A DNA stretch of 64,000 nt from Rhizobium halophilum (GCF_021648825.1 NZ_JAKJHS010000001.1:852788-916787); one strand, 5' to 3'; counted from the stretch's first letter, positions 47,596 to 57,033 are shown. Made by a program: numbers and translations. The notes: generated from the letters alone by a model not told the origin.

Positions 47596-48603
47596 ATGCT
47601 GACCACCGCGCCCCGTCCCTCTCCTATCGCTCCTTCAGTCGATTTCGACATGAAGGGTGTGCAGCACGGCCATCTGCGGCTGCCCTACAGCCGCGATGAC
47701 AGCGCCTGGGGCTCGGTGATGATCCCGATCTGCGTCATCGCCAATGGCAGCGGCCCGACGGCGCTTCTCACCGGAGCCAATCATGGCGACGAGTACGAAG
47801 GTCCGGCCGCTCTCTTCGAACTGGCGCAGACACTTGATCCGTCGCAGGTGAGCGGGCGCATCATCATCGTGCCGGCGCTGAACTATCCGGCCTTCAGGGC
47901 CGGCACACGGACTTCGCCGATCGACCGCGGCAACCTCAACCGCAGTTTCCCGGGCCGGCCGGACGGCACGGTGACGGAGAAGATCGCCGACTACGTGACG
48001 CGCCACCTGATCCCGTTGTCGGACATCGTGCTCGACTTCCATTCGGGCGGAAAAACCCTCGACTTCCTGCCCTATGCCGCAGCGCACGAACTGCCGGACA
48101 AGACGCAGGAGGCACGCTGCTTTGAGGCGGTCGCGGCCTTCTCTGCGCCATACTCGATGAAGATGCTGGAGATCGATGCGGTCGGAATGCTGGATACGAC
48201 AGCCGAGGAAATGGGCAAGGTCTTCGTCACCACGGAGCTCGGTGGTGCCGGCACCGCGAGCGCTCATTCCATCGACATCGCTCGCAAGGGCACCCTCAAC
48301 CTCCTGCGTCACGCCGGTATCCTGGCGGGGGCCCCGGAGATCCGGCCGACCCGTTGGCTGGATATGCCGTCGAGCGACTGCTTCGCCTTCGCGGAGGACG
48401 ACGGGCTGGTCGCATTCGGTCGCGATCTCGGCGATCCGGTCGCGGCGGGGGACGTCATCGCCCGCGTCTACCCCGTCAGCAGGACAGGCATCCCGCCCAT
48501 TGATTACCGCGCCGCCATGGATGGCGTGCTCGCGGCCCGACACGTCCCCGGCCTTATCAAGGCTGGCGACTGCCTCTCCGTCATCGCAACGATCACGGAG
48601 TAG
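47596..48603 (+). CDS. eutE: N-acetyl-L-2,4-diaminobutyrate deacetylase, EutE/DoeB
   Basis: This 335-residue zinc enzyme of the aspartoacylase/succinylglutamate desuccinylase family has ligand motif ANHGDEYEGPAAL (His and Glu), DFHSGGKTLDF (second His) and catalytic Glu in VTTELGGAG. It removes the acetyl group from the EutD product to give diaminobutyrate. ATG 47596 is chosen; a GTG lies one codon upstream. It begins 4 nt after eutD. Confidence 0.88.
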   Translation: MLTTAPRPSPIAPSVDFDMKGVQHGHLRLPYSRDDSAWGSVMIPICVIANGSGPTALLTGANHGDEYEGPAALFELAQTLDPSQVSGRIIIVPALNYPAFRAGTRTSPIDRGNLNRSFPGRPDGTVTEKIADYVTRHLIPLSDIVLDFHSGGKTLDFLPYAAAHELPDKTQEARCFEAVAAFSAPYSMKMLEIDAVGMLDTTAEEMGKVFVTTELGGAGTASAHSIDIARKGTLNLLRHAGILAGAPEIRPTRWLDMPSSDCFAFAEDDGLVAFGRDLGDPVAAGDVIARVYPVSRTGIPPIDYRAAMDGVLAARHVPGLIKAGDCLSVIATITE

Positions 48604-48671
48604 ACTGACCGGAAGTACGACGTGAGACCCGAAAACGGGCCACAAAAAACGCTAACCAGAGGAGAATAGAC

Positions 48672-49523
48672 ATGCAGATATCAAGACTCTCCGGGCTATC
48701 CGCCCTTGCGCTTATCATGGGCTTCACGTCCGCCAACGCCCTTACCGTGGAAGAGGTGAAGGAGCAGGGCTATATCCGCGCCGCGACGGCGAACGAAGTC
48801 CCCTACTCCTATATGCAGCCCGACGGCACCTCGGCCGGCATCGGACCGGACGTTGCGAACGCCGTCCTGAAATCCATGGGCATCGAGGAGGTCAACTGGA
48901 CCGTCACGCCATTCGGGACACTCATTCCGGGCCTCAAGGCGAAGCGTTTCGACTTCGTCGCGGCCGAGCAGAACATCTCTCCGGAGCGCTGCAAGCAGGT
49001 TGCCTTCACGGAGCCGAACTCCTCCTACGGTGAAGGGCTTTTGGTCAAGAAGGGCAATCCCAAGGGACTGACGACCTATGCCGACATTGCCAAGGATCCT
49101 TCGCTGACGGTTGCCGTGGTGTCCGGTGCCAACAATGTCGACTTCCTGCGCGCCGTGGGCGTCAAGGACGAGCAGATCGTCTTCATTCAGGCGAATGCGG
49201 ACGCCATCCCGACCGTCCAGAGCCGGGTCGATGCCTATGCGGCCACCGAACTCACCGTCTCCGAGCTCGCAAAGGGCCAGGAACAGGTCGAGCAAGTTTC
49301 TCCGTTCGAGGATCCGATTGTCGACGGTGCACCGGTGCGCAACTATGGCGGCTTTGCCTTCCGTCCGGAAGACAAAGATCTGCGCGATGCCTTCAACGCA
49401 GGCCTCGTCGAGTTCCGCAAGACCGACGAGTATAAGGCGATCCTCGGCAGATACGGCCTGTCGGAGCAGAGCATCGCGGCCGCCGCCGCGAAGAACGTCG
49501 CAGATCTCTGCGCCGGGAAATAG
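48672..49523 (+). CDS. ehuB: Ectoine/hydroxyectoine ABC transporter binding protein EhuB
   Basis: This 283-residue family 3 binding protein has a signal peptide ending ALIMGFTSANA and the ligand region NEVPYSYMQPDGTSAGIGPD, typical of EhuB. AGAGGAG lies upstream of ATG 48672. It is the first gene of the uptake part of the cluster, 68 bp after eutE, and probably shares the eut transcript. Confidence 0.88.
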   Translation: MQISRLSGLSALALIMGFTSANALTVEEVKEQGYIRAATANEVPYSYMQPDGTSAGIGPDVANAVLKSMGIEEVNWTVTPFGTLIPGLKAKRFDFVAAEQNISPERCKQVAFTEPNSSYGEGLLVKKGNPKGLTTYADIAKDPSLTVAVVSGANNVDFLRAVGVKDEQIVFIQANADAIPTVQSRVDAYAATELTVSELAKGQEQVEQVSPFEDPIVDGAPVRNYGGFAFRPEDKDLRDAFNAGLVEFRKTDEYKAILGRYGLSEQSIAAAAAKNVADLCAGK

Positions 49524-49574
49524 CAACGGTCGGCGCCCGGGGCTCCCGGGCGCTGCAGCTTGCGAGGGGAGACC

Positions 49575-50240
49575 ATGGACTGGAGTGCATACCTGCCGAT
49601 GATACTGCAAGGTGCTGGCGTCACCATGACGATCACGCTTGCCTCGATCGTGATCGGCGCGGCACTTGCGTTCTTCTTCGGCATCCTGCGCGTCGAAGGA
49701 GGGCCGGTGCTGTCCAAGATAGCGCTGTGCTACACGGAGGTGTTTCGCGGCACCTCGCTGCTCGTCCAGCTGTTCTGGTTCTACTACGCGCTGCCGCTGG
49801 TCGGCCTGAGCTTCGAACCGATCACGACGGGGATCCTAGTTCTTGCTGCCCATGCCGGCGGCTACGGTGCGGAAATCGTCCGCGGTGCGCTCTCCTCCGT
49901 CTCCACGCAGCAGCTTGAGGCCGCCCGAGCATTGAACTTCAATCGTTTCCAGACCCTGTTCCGGATCTCGCTGCCACAGGCGATCGTTGAGATGATGCCC
50001 GCCTTCGGCAATCTGGCCATTGAAACGCTGAAGCTCTCCTCGCTCGTCTCGCTGATCTCGATCGCCGATCTCACCTTCACGGCGCAGTCGATCCGCAACC
50101 TGACCCTGGACAGCGCCAGCATCTATTCGGTCACGCTGCTGTGCTATTTCGCGATGTCCCTCGTGCTGATGGTCGCCATCCGTATGATCGAACATGTCGT
50201 CAGGCGCGGTGATGTCTTCCCCCGCTCGGCCCATTCCTGA
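49575..50240 (+). CDS. ehuC: Ectoine ABC transporter permease EhuC
   Basis: This 221-residue His/Glu-type permease has about five transmembrane segments and the EAA loop EAARALNFNRFQTLFRISLP. GAGGGGAG is 6 nt before ATG 49575. It lies between ehuB and ehuD and should form a heterodimer with EhuD. Confidence 0.87.
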   Translation: MDWSAYLPMILQGAGVTMTITLASIVIGAALAFFFGILRVEGGPVLSKIALCYTEVFRGTSLLVQLFWFYYALPLVGLSFEPITTGILVLAAHAGGYGAEIVRGALSSVSTQQLEAARALNFNRFQTLFRISLPQAIVEMMPAFGNLAIETLKLSSLVSLISIADLTFTAQSIRNLTLDSASIYSVTLLCYFAMSLVLMVAIRMIEHVVRRGDVFPRSAHS

Positions 50241-50252
50241 GGAAGTGTCATC

Positions 50253-50945
50253 ATGATGTACGGCTACGAATGGGACACGACCACCTGGCTCACCTACACG
50301 ATCTCGATCCTTCCGATCATCCTTATCGGTCTGACGGTGACCTTGAAGGCGGCGGCAGCGGGCTTTGCCATTGCATTGGTCCTTGGCCTCGTGTTCGCAC
50401 TGCTACGCCGCAGCCAAGTGAAGCTCATCTCCTGGACGACCGCTTTCATCGTCGAGTTCCTTCGGGACACGCCGCTTCTGGTTCAACTGTTCTTTCTTTA
50501 TTACGTGCTGCCGAACTTTGGCATTGTCATGCCAGCCTTCTTGACCGGGGCACTGGCACTCGGCCTGCAGTATGCAGCTTATACGTCGGAAGTGTATCGC
50601 GGGGGCATCGAAGCCGTGCATCATGGCCAGTGGGAAGCAGCCACTGCGCTGAACCTCACTCGGTTGCAAACCTATCGCGACATCGTCATCCCCCAAGCCG
50701 TTCCGCGCATCGTACCGGCCATGGGCAATTATCTCGTGGCCATGATCAAGGAAACGCCGGTTCTTTCCGTCATCACCGTCTTGGAGATGATGGGGCTCGC
50801 CAACATGATCGGGGAGCGGACCTTTGAATACCTCGTGCCTCTGACACTTGTCGGCCTGATCTTCCTTCTCCTGACGCTGATCTGCTCAGCTGGACTTCAC
50901 CGGCTGCAGAAGGCTCTTCCCAAAGCAGGGATCCCGTTGCGATGA
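50253..50945 (+). CDS. ehuD: Ectoine ABC transporter permease EhuD
   Basis: This 230-residue permease of the same class has about five transmembrane segments and the EAA loop EAATALNLTRLQTYRDIVIP. ATG 50253 or the adjacent 50256 may start; GGAAG is upstream. The stop overlaps the ehuA start by 4 nt. Confidence 0.87.
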   Translation: MMYGYEWDTTTWLTYTISILPIILIGLTVTLKAAAAGFAIALVLGLVFALLRRSQVKLISWTTAFIVEFLRDTPLLVQLFFLYYVLPNFGIVMPAFLTGALALGLQYAAYTSEVYRGGIEAVHHGQWEAATALNLTRLQTYRDIVIPQAVPRIVPAMGNYLVAMIKETPVLSVITVLEMMGLANMIGERTFEYLVPLTLVGLIFLLLTLICSAGLHRLQKALPKAGIPLR

Positions 50946-51721
50946 ACGAAAAGACAGATACGCCTCTCATTGAGTTTTCGGACGTGACCAAACGCTTTGG
51001 CATCCTGACCGTGCTGGATCAGTTCAGTTTCAGCGTGGCCAAGGGAGAGAAGGTCACATTGATCGGACCGTCCGGGTCGGGAAAATCAACCGTCCTGCGC
51101 ATCTTGATGACACTTGAGCCATTTCAGGAGGGAAGACTGACGCTTGATGGAATGTCCTACCATGAGCCGGGCGTTGGTGGGCGATTCCAGGCCTCCGAAA
51201 AGCATCTGCGCCAGATCCGCAACCACGTCGGCATGGTCTTTCAGAGTTTCAATCTGTTTCCGCACATGACCGTCCTTCGCAATATTGTCGAGGCGCCGAT
51301 TCGCGTTCTCGGCATGGCACGGGCGGAAGCCGAGGCGCGGGCGATCGAACTGCTGCAGATGGTAGGACTGGCGGACAAGAAGGACCATTATCCAGTGCAG
51401 CTATCGGGCGGACAGCAGCAGCGGGTAGCGATCGCCCGAGCCATGGCCATGCGGCCACGTGTCCTGCTGTTCGACGAGCCGACTTCCGCACTCGATCCAC
51501 AGCTGGTCGGCGAGGTGCTTTCGGTCATACGCGACCTGGCGCACGAGCATGACCTGACCATGCTGCTCGTGACCCACGAGATGCGGTTTGCGCGCGAAGT
51601 GTCGGACCGCGTGTGTTTTTTCGACAAGGGACGCATCTGCGAGCAAGGGGCACCGGAGGCGATTCTTGGTGCGCCGAAGAATGAACGGACCCGCGAGTTC
51701 TTGTCGTCTATCCTCAGCTAG
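50942..51721 (+). CDS. ehuA: Ectoine ABC transporter ATP-binding protein EhuA
   Basis: This 259-residue GlnQ-type ATPase has Walker [10 protein letters not shown], signature [15 protein letters not shown], Walker B VLLFDEP and H-loop LVTHEM. It is the last gene of the ectoine cluster; in Sinorhizobium meliloti ehuA leads the operon, so the order differs here. A truncated DsbA-like gene converges on it 15 bp downstream. Confidence 0.88.
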   Translation: MNEKTDTPLIEFSDVTKRFGILTVLDQFSFSVAKGEKVTLIGPSGSGKSTVLRILMTLEPFQEGRLTLDGMSYHEPGVGGRFQASEKHLRQIRNHVGMVFQSFNLFPHMTVLRNIVEAPIRVLGMARAEAEARAIELLQMVGLADKKDHYPVQLSGGQQQRVAIARAMAMRPRVLLFDEPTSALDPQLVGEVLSVIRDLAHEHDLTMLLVTHEMRFAREVSDRVCFFDKGRICEQGAPEAILGAPKNERTREFLSSILS

Positions 51722-51735
51722 GCTCAGGCCGTTCA

Positions 51736-52089
51736 TCAGTGTTTCCATGGCAGGTTCATATTTGCCTGTCTGGCGGCACCCTGTACGGCTTGGGCGGCGA
51801 AGATGGACGCGGCACCGAAGACTGGCCAGTCCTTCATGATGAACCGGACGGTGCCGTCCTCGCGAACCACCCTCTCGAGCGTGGGATGGATCTTCTTGGG
51901 ATAGGGGCACTGGTAATTGAAGAACTCCACCGCCGTGACGTTCCCCTTTGGATTGCCGAGAACCGGCGCATCCGGGTCGTAGAAGACCGCCTTCTCAGTG
52001 ATTTCCTGACCAAAGGCCAAACGCGGAAGCATGGCAGCGAAAGCATCGGCGCCGACGGTGGCGGTGAGCAGGCTTCTGCGGGTAATCAT
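51736..52089 (-). pseudogene. Truncated DsbA-family protein with CPYP active site
   Basis: The 117 residues start with a signal containing RR (MITRRSLLTATVG, cleavage near FGQ). The thioredoxin-fold start EFFNYQCPYPKKIHP has CPYP where active members have CPYC, so the resolving cysteine is lost. FIMKDWPVFGAASIFAAQA matches the helical insertion of DsbA/ScsC-like proteins. These are usually about 200-250 residues, so the C-terminal half is missing at the junction with the ehuA end. Most likely a remnant. GGAs are weak before ATG 52089; a TTG lies at 52095. Confidence 0.65.
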
Positions 52090-52318
52090 CTTCAACCGCC
52101 TGCCCCTTCACGCCGCGAGAACCCGACTGGCTCGTTGAGGCCTACCGGGTGCCTTTGCCGCGCCTACTGCTCATTCCACAGTCTGCACCACATAAAGCGG
52201 GGTGTCCGGCAACCTTATCGCTGAAAAGATAGGAACGAGACCGCCATGGGTGCGTCCGAGGGAAAAGCCGTCTGTCCCCCGGACAAAGCAGACCAGGAGC
52301 ATGACGTCACTCCGCTAC

Positions 52319-52834
52319 TCAGTATCGTTCTCGCTTTCCAGCCTTTGTCTCAGTGCAACCATCACATGATAAGCGGTGCTTCTTGGCTTGAACATGTGTG
52401 ACGGCCTGAAGATAAGGAGGGGAGGTTGCGTGGCTCTGCCCCTTCTTGGTCGAGTGGGATGCAACCTTCAGAAGCCTTCGAAATTTTGCGCATTGCATAT
52501 GGCTCTCCGCCTTGCATTCCGCCACATGCCGCAACGCTTTTGCGAGCGTCGCGAGCTTCTTGATCTGGACCTCAAGAGCGTCGGCCCTTGCGTGGAAGGC
52601 GTTGCGTGGGATGGCGGGTCTTCCGTCCTTGCCGATCATGCCTTTCATCTCTTCCAACGAGAAGCCCGCGGACTTTCCGAGCTGTATCAGGGCGATCTGC
52701 GTGAGCGCCTCCGACCCGAACTGCCGCCGGAGGCCACGGCGACCGAGGGACTCGATCAAGCCGATCTCGTCATAGTACCGCAGTGTCGAGGGTGGCACCC
52801 CGGTCTTCTCAGACAGCAAGCCGATATCCAGCAT
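52319..52834 (-). CDS. MerR-family transcriptional regulator
   Basis: This 171-residue protein has an N-terminal MerR helix-turn-helix and wing (IGLLSEKTGVPPSTLRYYDE, residues 4-23) and a dimerisation coiled coil at about residues 80-110. Cysteines at ECKAESHMQC might bind a ligand or metal. The tail after about residue 125 looks atypical. It is divergent from an MFS efflux pump, with a MerR-style operator between them, so it likely activates that pump in response to a drug. Confidence 0.77.
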   Translation of the reverse strand: MLDIGLLSEKTGVPPSTLRYYDEIGLIESLGRRGLRRQFGSEALTQIALIQLGKSAGFSLEEMKGMIGKDGRPAIPRNAFHARADALEVQIKKLATLAKALRHVAECKAESHMQCAKFRRLLKVASHSTKKGQSHATSPPYLQAVTHVQAKKHRLSCDGCTETKAGKRERY

Positions 52835-52842
52835 TTTCCCTC

Positions 52843-52864
52843 TTGACCTCAAGTTGACTTGAAG
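52843..52864 (+). promoter_or_regulatory. MerR-type promoter/operator for MFS pump
   Basis: A -35-like TTGACC (52843-52848) runs into the near-palindrome CCTCAAGT-TG-ACTTGAAG (52847-52864, one mismatched pair), a classic MerR-activator arrangement. Inference from pattern: it drives the MFS gene starting 43 bp downstream. Confidence 0.55.
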
Positions 52865-52907
52865 TGGCACGGTAGCGCCGATGCTCTCAATAGCAAGAGG
52901 AATGAAC

Positions 52908-54296
52908 ATGAAAATCCCCTCTATCGGTATGCGCAGTCCCCCTGTCACCTACGCCTTGGCAGGATCAGTGTTGTTGGGCTCTCTCGGCGTGAGCGTTGTT
53001 ACCGTCGCCCTACCTTCCCTCGCAGACGAATTCTCAGCACCAACCTCGACCATGCAATGGGTCGTGATCGCATATCTCCTGGCCGCAACTGTTACTGTTG
53101 TTGTTGCTGGCAAACTTGGCGACGCACTGGGTTCCCGACGCATCCTACTCGGAGGCCTGACCATCTTTACCGTCGCCTCCGCTCTTTGCGCCCTTGCTCA
53201 AAGTCTCAGCGCATTGGCTGCGGCGCGCGCGGTACAGGGTATCGGAGCGGCGGTTCTGATGGCGCTTCCCATGTCCATTCTCAAGGAAGCGGTGGGCAAA
53301 GATCGCATCGGATCGGCGATGGGCCTCCTGGGCACCATGTCGGCCGTCGGTACTGCGCTTGGTCCGTCCCTTGGCGGCATCCTGTTGTCCGGCTTCGGGT
53401 GGCGTGCGGTTTTTGTCCCACTCGCAGCACTTGGAGTGGCAACAACCATTGCCTCCATGACCACCATCCCAGCGGACTCTCCCACCACGGAAAGTGAGTC
53501 TGACCGCGTGGACTGGTTTGGTGCCTTCTTGCTTGGGACAGCATTGATCTTCTACTCGCTCCTGATGTCGAAGGCGGGAGGCGCGGGCTCGTCCGGTTTC
53601 CTTCTGCTCGCAGCTCTGATGGCTGTGGCCGCGTTTGTACTGGTGGAGACAAAGGCGGAGTTTCCGTTGGTCCCAATTGCGGTCCTTCGAAGCCAACCTG
53701 TCGCCACAGCGCTGGCAACCAACTTGATCTTGTCGATGGTCATGATGACAACTCTTGTGGTGGGGCCATTCTACCTGTCGCTAAGCCTCAAACTAGATAA
53801 CCGCGTGATCGGTCTCGTCATGTCAGTCGGTCCCGTTACTGCCGCGCTGACCGGGATCGCAGCCGGACGAGCCGTGGATAGGTTCGGTACCCGCGCGGTT
53901 ATGACCGCAGGGTTGATCGAGACGTGTATCGGCTTCCTGTCACTGGCGCTGCTTCCGCGATATACGGGGGCTGCAGGATACGTGATCTCCTTGATCATAC
54001 TGACGCCTGGCTTCCAGATGTTTCTCGCGGCCAACGGCGCGGCGCTCATGACGGCCGCACCGGACAGCCAGCGAGGCGTTCTCTCTGGACTGCTAGGTTT
54101 GTCCCGGAATCTGGGCTTTGTAACCGGCGCGTCGGCGATGATGACCTTGTTTATGTTCGCAGTGGGCGACGGTAACCTGTCGGCTTCTGCCGAGAACGCG
54201 GTGGCGGACGGATTCTCGATTACATTCATGGCGGCATCTGGCCTTATCCTATGCGCCATCCTAGCCACGAGCTTCAGTTCCAGGGAGAAGCTCTGA
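52908..54296 (+). CDS. MFS drug efflux transporter (DHA2, 14-TM type)
   Basis: This 462-residue membrane protein has the motif-A-like GKLGDALGSRRILLGG loop, the start SVVTVALPSLADEFSAPTST and the motif C-type stretch GTALGPSLGGILLSGFGWR, all typical of the EmrB/QacA family that expels hydrophobic drugs by proton antiport. ATG 52908 follows AAGAGGA by 6 nt; earlier ATGs at 52881 and 52902 are less well placed. Controlled by the divergent MerR protein. Confidence 0.83.
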   Translation: MKIPSIGMRSPPVTYALAGSVLLGSLGVSVVTVALPSLADEFSAPTSTMQWVVIAYLLAATVTVVVAGKLGDALGSRRILLGGLTIFTVASALCALAQSLSALAAARAVQGIGAAVLMALPMSILKEAVGKDRIGSAMGLLGTMSAVGTALGPSLGGILLSGFGWRAVFVPLAALGVATTIASMTTIPADSPTTESESDRVDWFGAFLLGTALIFYSLLMSKAGGAGSSGFLLLAALMAVAAFVLVETKAEFPLVPIAVLRSQPVATALATNLILSMVMMTTLVVGPFYLSLSLKLDNRVIGLVMSVGPVTAALTGIAAGRAVDRFGTRAVMTAGLIETCIGFLSLALLPRYTGAAGYVISLIILTPGFQMFLAANGAALMTAAPDSQRGVLSGLLGLSRNLGFVTGASAMMTLFMFAVGDGNLSASAENAVADGFSITFMAASGLILCAILATSFSSREKL

Positions 54297-54476
54297 CGCC
54301 AAGCCTTGCGCCTTGCCAGGACTCCGCTTCGGGCCGATGGCCGTTATGGCGCATGAATCGCCATTGGCGGTCATCAGGATGCCATGTCATTCGGTCAATC
54401 AGCCCCTTTGGGCTGAGCCCAGACCAAGAGCGACGACTTTTGGGACTAATTGGATGCGGCACAACAATCGAAGTCT

Positions 54477-54507
54477 GCTGGAGCCCGCTCAGCGAGCTAG
54501 CTCCAGC
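54477..54507. repeat. Inverted repeat downstream of MFS gene
   Basis: GCTGGAGC and GCTCCAGC form an 8-bp stem with a 15-nt loop. A second short stem CAGCCC-cttt-GGGCTG sits near 54402-54417. Neither has a T-run. They lie between the MFS gene and the cupin remnant. Confidence 0.4.
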
Positions 54508-54519
54508 ATAACCGTAGGT

Positions 54520-54693
54520 CTACGCCGCCAACGACAGCGTTTCGATGCCATGCCGAGCCATGGCTGCGCCGATGCGCGCGTAGTCGGGAACACCCTCTGT
54601 GCGCTGTTCGAAGCCGATATCGCGGAAAGCAATCATTGACGGCAGCATCACCAGCATGCGGACCGGACGGCCTATAGCTTCGGCTTCATCCAT
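54520..54693 (-). pseudogene. Remnant of a cupin gene (C-terminal 57 codons)
   Basis: The short frame ends IGAAMARHGIETLSLAA and contains VRMLVMLPSMIAF and RDIGFEQRTEGVPDYAR. It is clearly paralogous to the end of the intact cupin at 57034-57489 (RDIGSEHRMEGVPDFAR, IGAAMSRHGIETLPMAA). The double-stranded beta-helix core with its histidines is absent, so it cannot be a working cupin. The two copies flank the histidine kinase and receiver genes in the same orientation. Confidence 0.7.
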
Positions 54694-54806
54694 AAGTTCT
54701 CACCCGTCAGATTCTATAAGGGAACGCTAAAGTTTTAGAGGGGAGATTTAGACGATACGCATATGTCTGGCCTATTCTTTGTCCATACGTCCGGTCAGGT
54801 GAAGAC

Positions 54807-56423
54807 ATGCCAGAGACAGCCCTTAGCGACTCCATCATCCGAGAAACCTTAGCCTCCATTCTGGAGGGAGCCCAGCGACCAGTGTTCGTCAAGGACGAGT
54901 GCTCCCGCTTTGTCTTCCTCAATGATGCAGCATGCAGGCTGATGGGGGGGATAAGCCCTTGTGAAGCAATAGGGCGCAGCGTCCATGATTTCTTGCCGAA
55001 GGCAGAAGCGGACGCTATTCGGGCTAAGGACGTTCAGATCTTCGCGACCAAGGCGGAAGAGCTGTTCGAGGAGCAGGTTACCGGCCCGACCGGTACAAGA
55101 CGGACCCAGATCACTCACAAACGAGTGGTGTCTTTGCCGGCAGGGGGCACAACAGCAAATTTTCTCGTCGTTGAGATAAATGACGTCACTGAACTGAGAA
55201 CAGCCGAGCGGGTGCTGCGCGAGAGCGAAGAGCATCATCGCTCGTTCATAGAACTTCATCCGCAGACCCCTTGGGTGGCTGATGCCGAAGGTGAGATCAT
55301 AGAGGTTGGACGGCAATGGACCAACCTCTCCGGACGCTCGGTAGATGATGCCGCAGGGAGAGGATGGGAGCATTCCGTTCATCCCGATGACCTCGAGTTG
55401 GTCATGTCACTATGGCAAGCATCAGTTCGAACAGGTCAGCTCCTTGACGTGGAGTTTCGTGTCCTGACGGCGGCCGGCGGCTATAGGTGGTTTCGTAGCC
55501 GGGCTGCTCCCAAACGTTCCGCAACTGGCGCCATCGTGCGCTGGTACGGCCTTCTTGAAGAAGTTCACGAGCGACAGCTTGCGCTTCAAGCTCTTCGGCA
55601 GAGCGAACAGAAGTTGCGAGAACATCGCGACCAACTGGAGAAGCTCGTCGAGGTGCGGACTGCGGAAGTCCAGCAGAAGAATGCAGAACTGGATCGATTG
55701 TTACAGCAGGAGCGGGAGGCGAACGCGCTCCAGCGTCGCTTCGTGGCGATGATATCTCACGAGTTTAGAACACCGCTTGCGATCATCGATAGTGCGGCAC
55801 AGCGACTGACACGTACCAAGTCTGCTGTCACCAGCGAGTACCTGGCTGAGAAGTCAAATCAAATAAAGGGTGCCGTCGCTCGTATGGTGGAGTTGATGGA
55901 GAGCATCTTGGCAGCAGGACGTCTGCAAAGTGGTACGATCGAGATCACAAAAACCGAAACTTCGCTTTCGGCATTGGTGCTCGAGTGTGCAGACAAACGG
56001 CAACAGATCAGTGGCACACACCACTTCCACCTGGACTTGGACAGTCTTCCCGGCAAATTGGATCTTGATCCGGTAGCCTTTGAGCGGGTCTTTGCGAATC
56101 TCTTCTCCAATGCCGTCAAATATGCGCCTCACGCACCGGATGTTTATGTGCGCGGCTGGCAGGAGGATGGATTGGCCAAGATGTCAGTTCGTGACGGGGG
56201 CATCGGCATGGACGCTGAAGATCTGCCTCGGCTGTTTCAGCCCTATTTCCGGGCTCGCAGTGCAACCGGTATCGCCGGGACCGGCATCGGGCTCAACATC
56301 GTAAAAGAGATCGTTGAGCTGCATGGAGGCTGCATCATCGTCGACAGCGTGATCGGAGCAGGCACCATTTTCACCATTCATCTGCCGATGGACGAGACCC
56401 AAGCGCTCATAGAAGCCGCCTAA
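54807..56423 (+). CDS. PAS-domain sensor histidine kinase
   Basis: This 538-residue soluble kinase has no membrane segment. It has PAS 1 at about residues 18-130, PAS 2/PAC at about 145-255 (YRWFRSRAAPKRSATGAI), a coiled coil at about 255-310, a HisKA H-box MISHEFRTPLAII (about residue 315) and a HATPase domain with N-box NLFSNAVKYAPH and G boxes VRDGGIGMD and GTGIGLNIVKEIVELHGG. It lies 15 bp before a receiver-only protein, its likely phosphotransfer partner. The signal is unknown. Confidence 0.85.
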   Translation: MPETALSDSIIRETLASILEGAQRPVFVKDECSRFVFLNDAACRLMGGISPCEAIGRSVHDFLPKAEADAIRAKDVQIFATKAEELFEEQVTGPTGTRRTQITHKRVVSLPAGGTTANFLVVEINDVTELRTAERVLRESEEHHRSFIELHPQTPWVADAEGEIIEVGRQWTNLSGRSVDDAAGRGWEHSVHPDDLELVMSLWQASVRTGQLLDVEFRVLTAAGGYRWFRSRAAPKRSATGAIVRWYGLLEEVHERQLALQALRQSEQKLREHRDQLEKLVEVRTAEVQQKNAELDRLLQQEREANALQRRFVAMISHEFRTPLAIIDSAAQRLTRTKSAVTSEYLAEKSNQIKGAVARMVELMESILAAGRLQSGTIEITKTETSLSALVLECADKRQQISGTHHFHLDLDSLPGKLDLDPVAFERVFANLFSNAVKYAPHAPDVYVRGWQEDGLAKMSVRDGGIGMDAEDLPRLFQPYFRARSATGIAGTGIGLNIVKEIVELHGGCIIVDSVIGAGTIFTIHLPMDETQALIEAA

Positions 56424-56438
56424 CCAGAAAGAAAAAGC

Positions 56439-56840
56439 ATGATCACCATTCTTTGCGTCGATGACGAGGTCGAAATCCGCAAGCTGCTTGTCGAGGAGTT
56501 TCAGGACGCAGGCCTGAAGACACTGGAGGCCGGCAACGGCAAGGAGGCTTTGGAGGTCATCGTAAGCTCGTGGCCGGACATCGTCGTGTGCGACATCTCA
56601 ATGCCTGTGATGAACGGACACGAACTCTTGGCCGAGCTCCATATCAATCATCCGGAGTTCTCCCGAATCCCGTTCATCATGCTGACTGCTTTGACGGATA
56701 GGGAGAATACGCTGGTTGGCCTGCAGGCCGGCGCAGAAGATTACCTGACTAAGCCGGTCGATCTCGATCTCCTGATGGCCAAGGTGAATGGCTGCATCAT
56801 GCGGCTCGAAAACAATCGGCGCGTCGGCAACGCGTTCTAG
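56439..56840 (+). CDS. Single-domain response regulator (receiver only)
   Basis: This 133-residue CheY-like receiver has acidic pocket CVDDE (residues 6-10), phospho-acceptor Asp in VVCDISMPVMNG (about residue 53), Thr/Ser switch MLTALTD and Lys in LTKPVD. There is no output domain. It is encoded directly after the PAS kinase and probably acts through protein-protein contact or a phosphorelay. Confidence 0.87.
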   Translation: MITILCVDDEVEIRKLLVEEFQDAGLKTLEAGNGKEALEVIVSSWPDIVVCDISMPVMNGHELLAELHINHPEFSRIPFIMLTALTDRENTLVGLQAGAEDYLTKPVDLDLLMAKVNGCIMRLENNRRVGNAF

Positions 56841-57033
56841 GCCAGCTCTGCCCAGCGTAGAACATTGATTACCTTTTCCTGCAGGATCGTGTGACGCTCC
56901 GAAGTCAATGCCATCACGGCACTGTCGGCTGACGGGTAGCCCTGGCACAGAGGAGAGTCTTCAGGCGCGGGTAGGAAGTAGCGAGGGCTCGGTGCGGCTT
57001 GTCTGCCGCCCGAGCGGCCAATCCAATCCAATT

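Noticed and set aside
54251..54511. Insertion-sequence remnant after the MFS gene
   Set aside because: The frame (SPFGLSPDQERRLLGLIGC) hints at coding, but I recognise no transposase and no matching terminal repeats.
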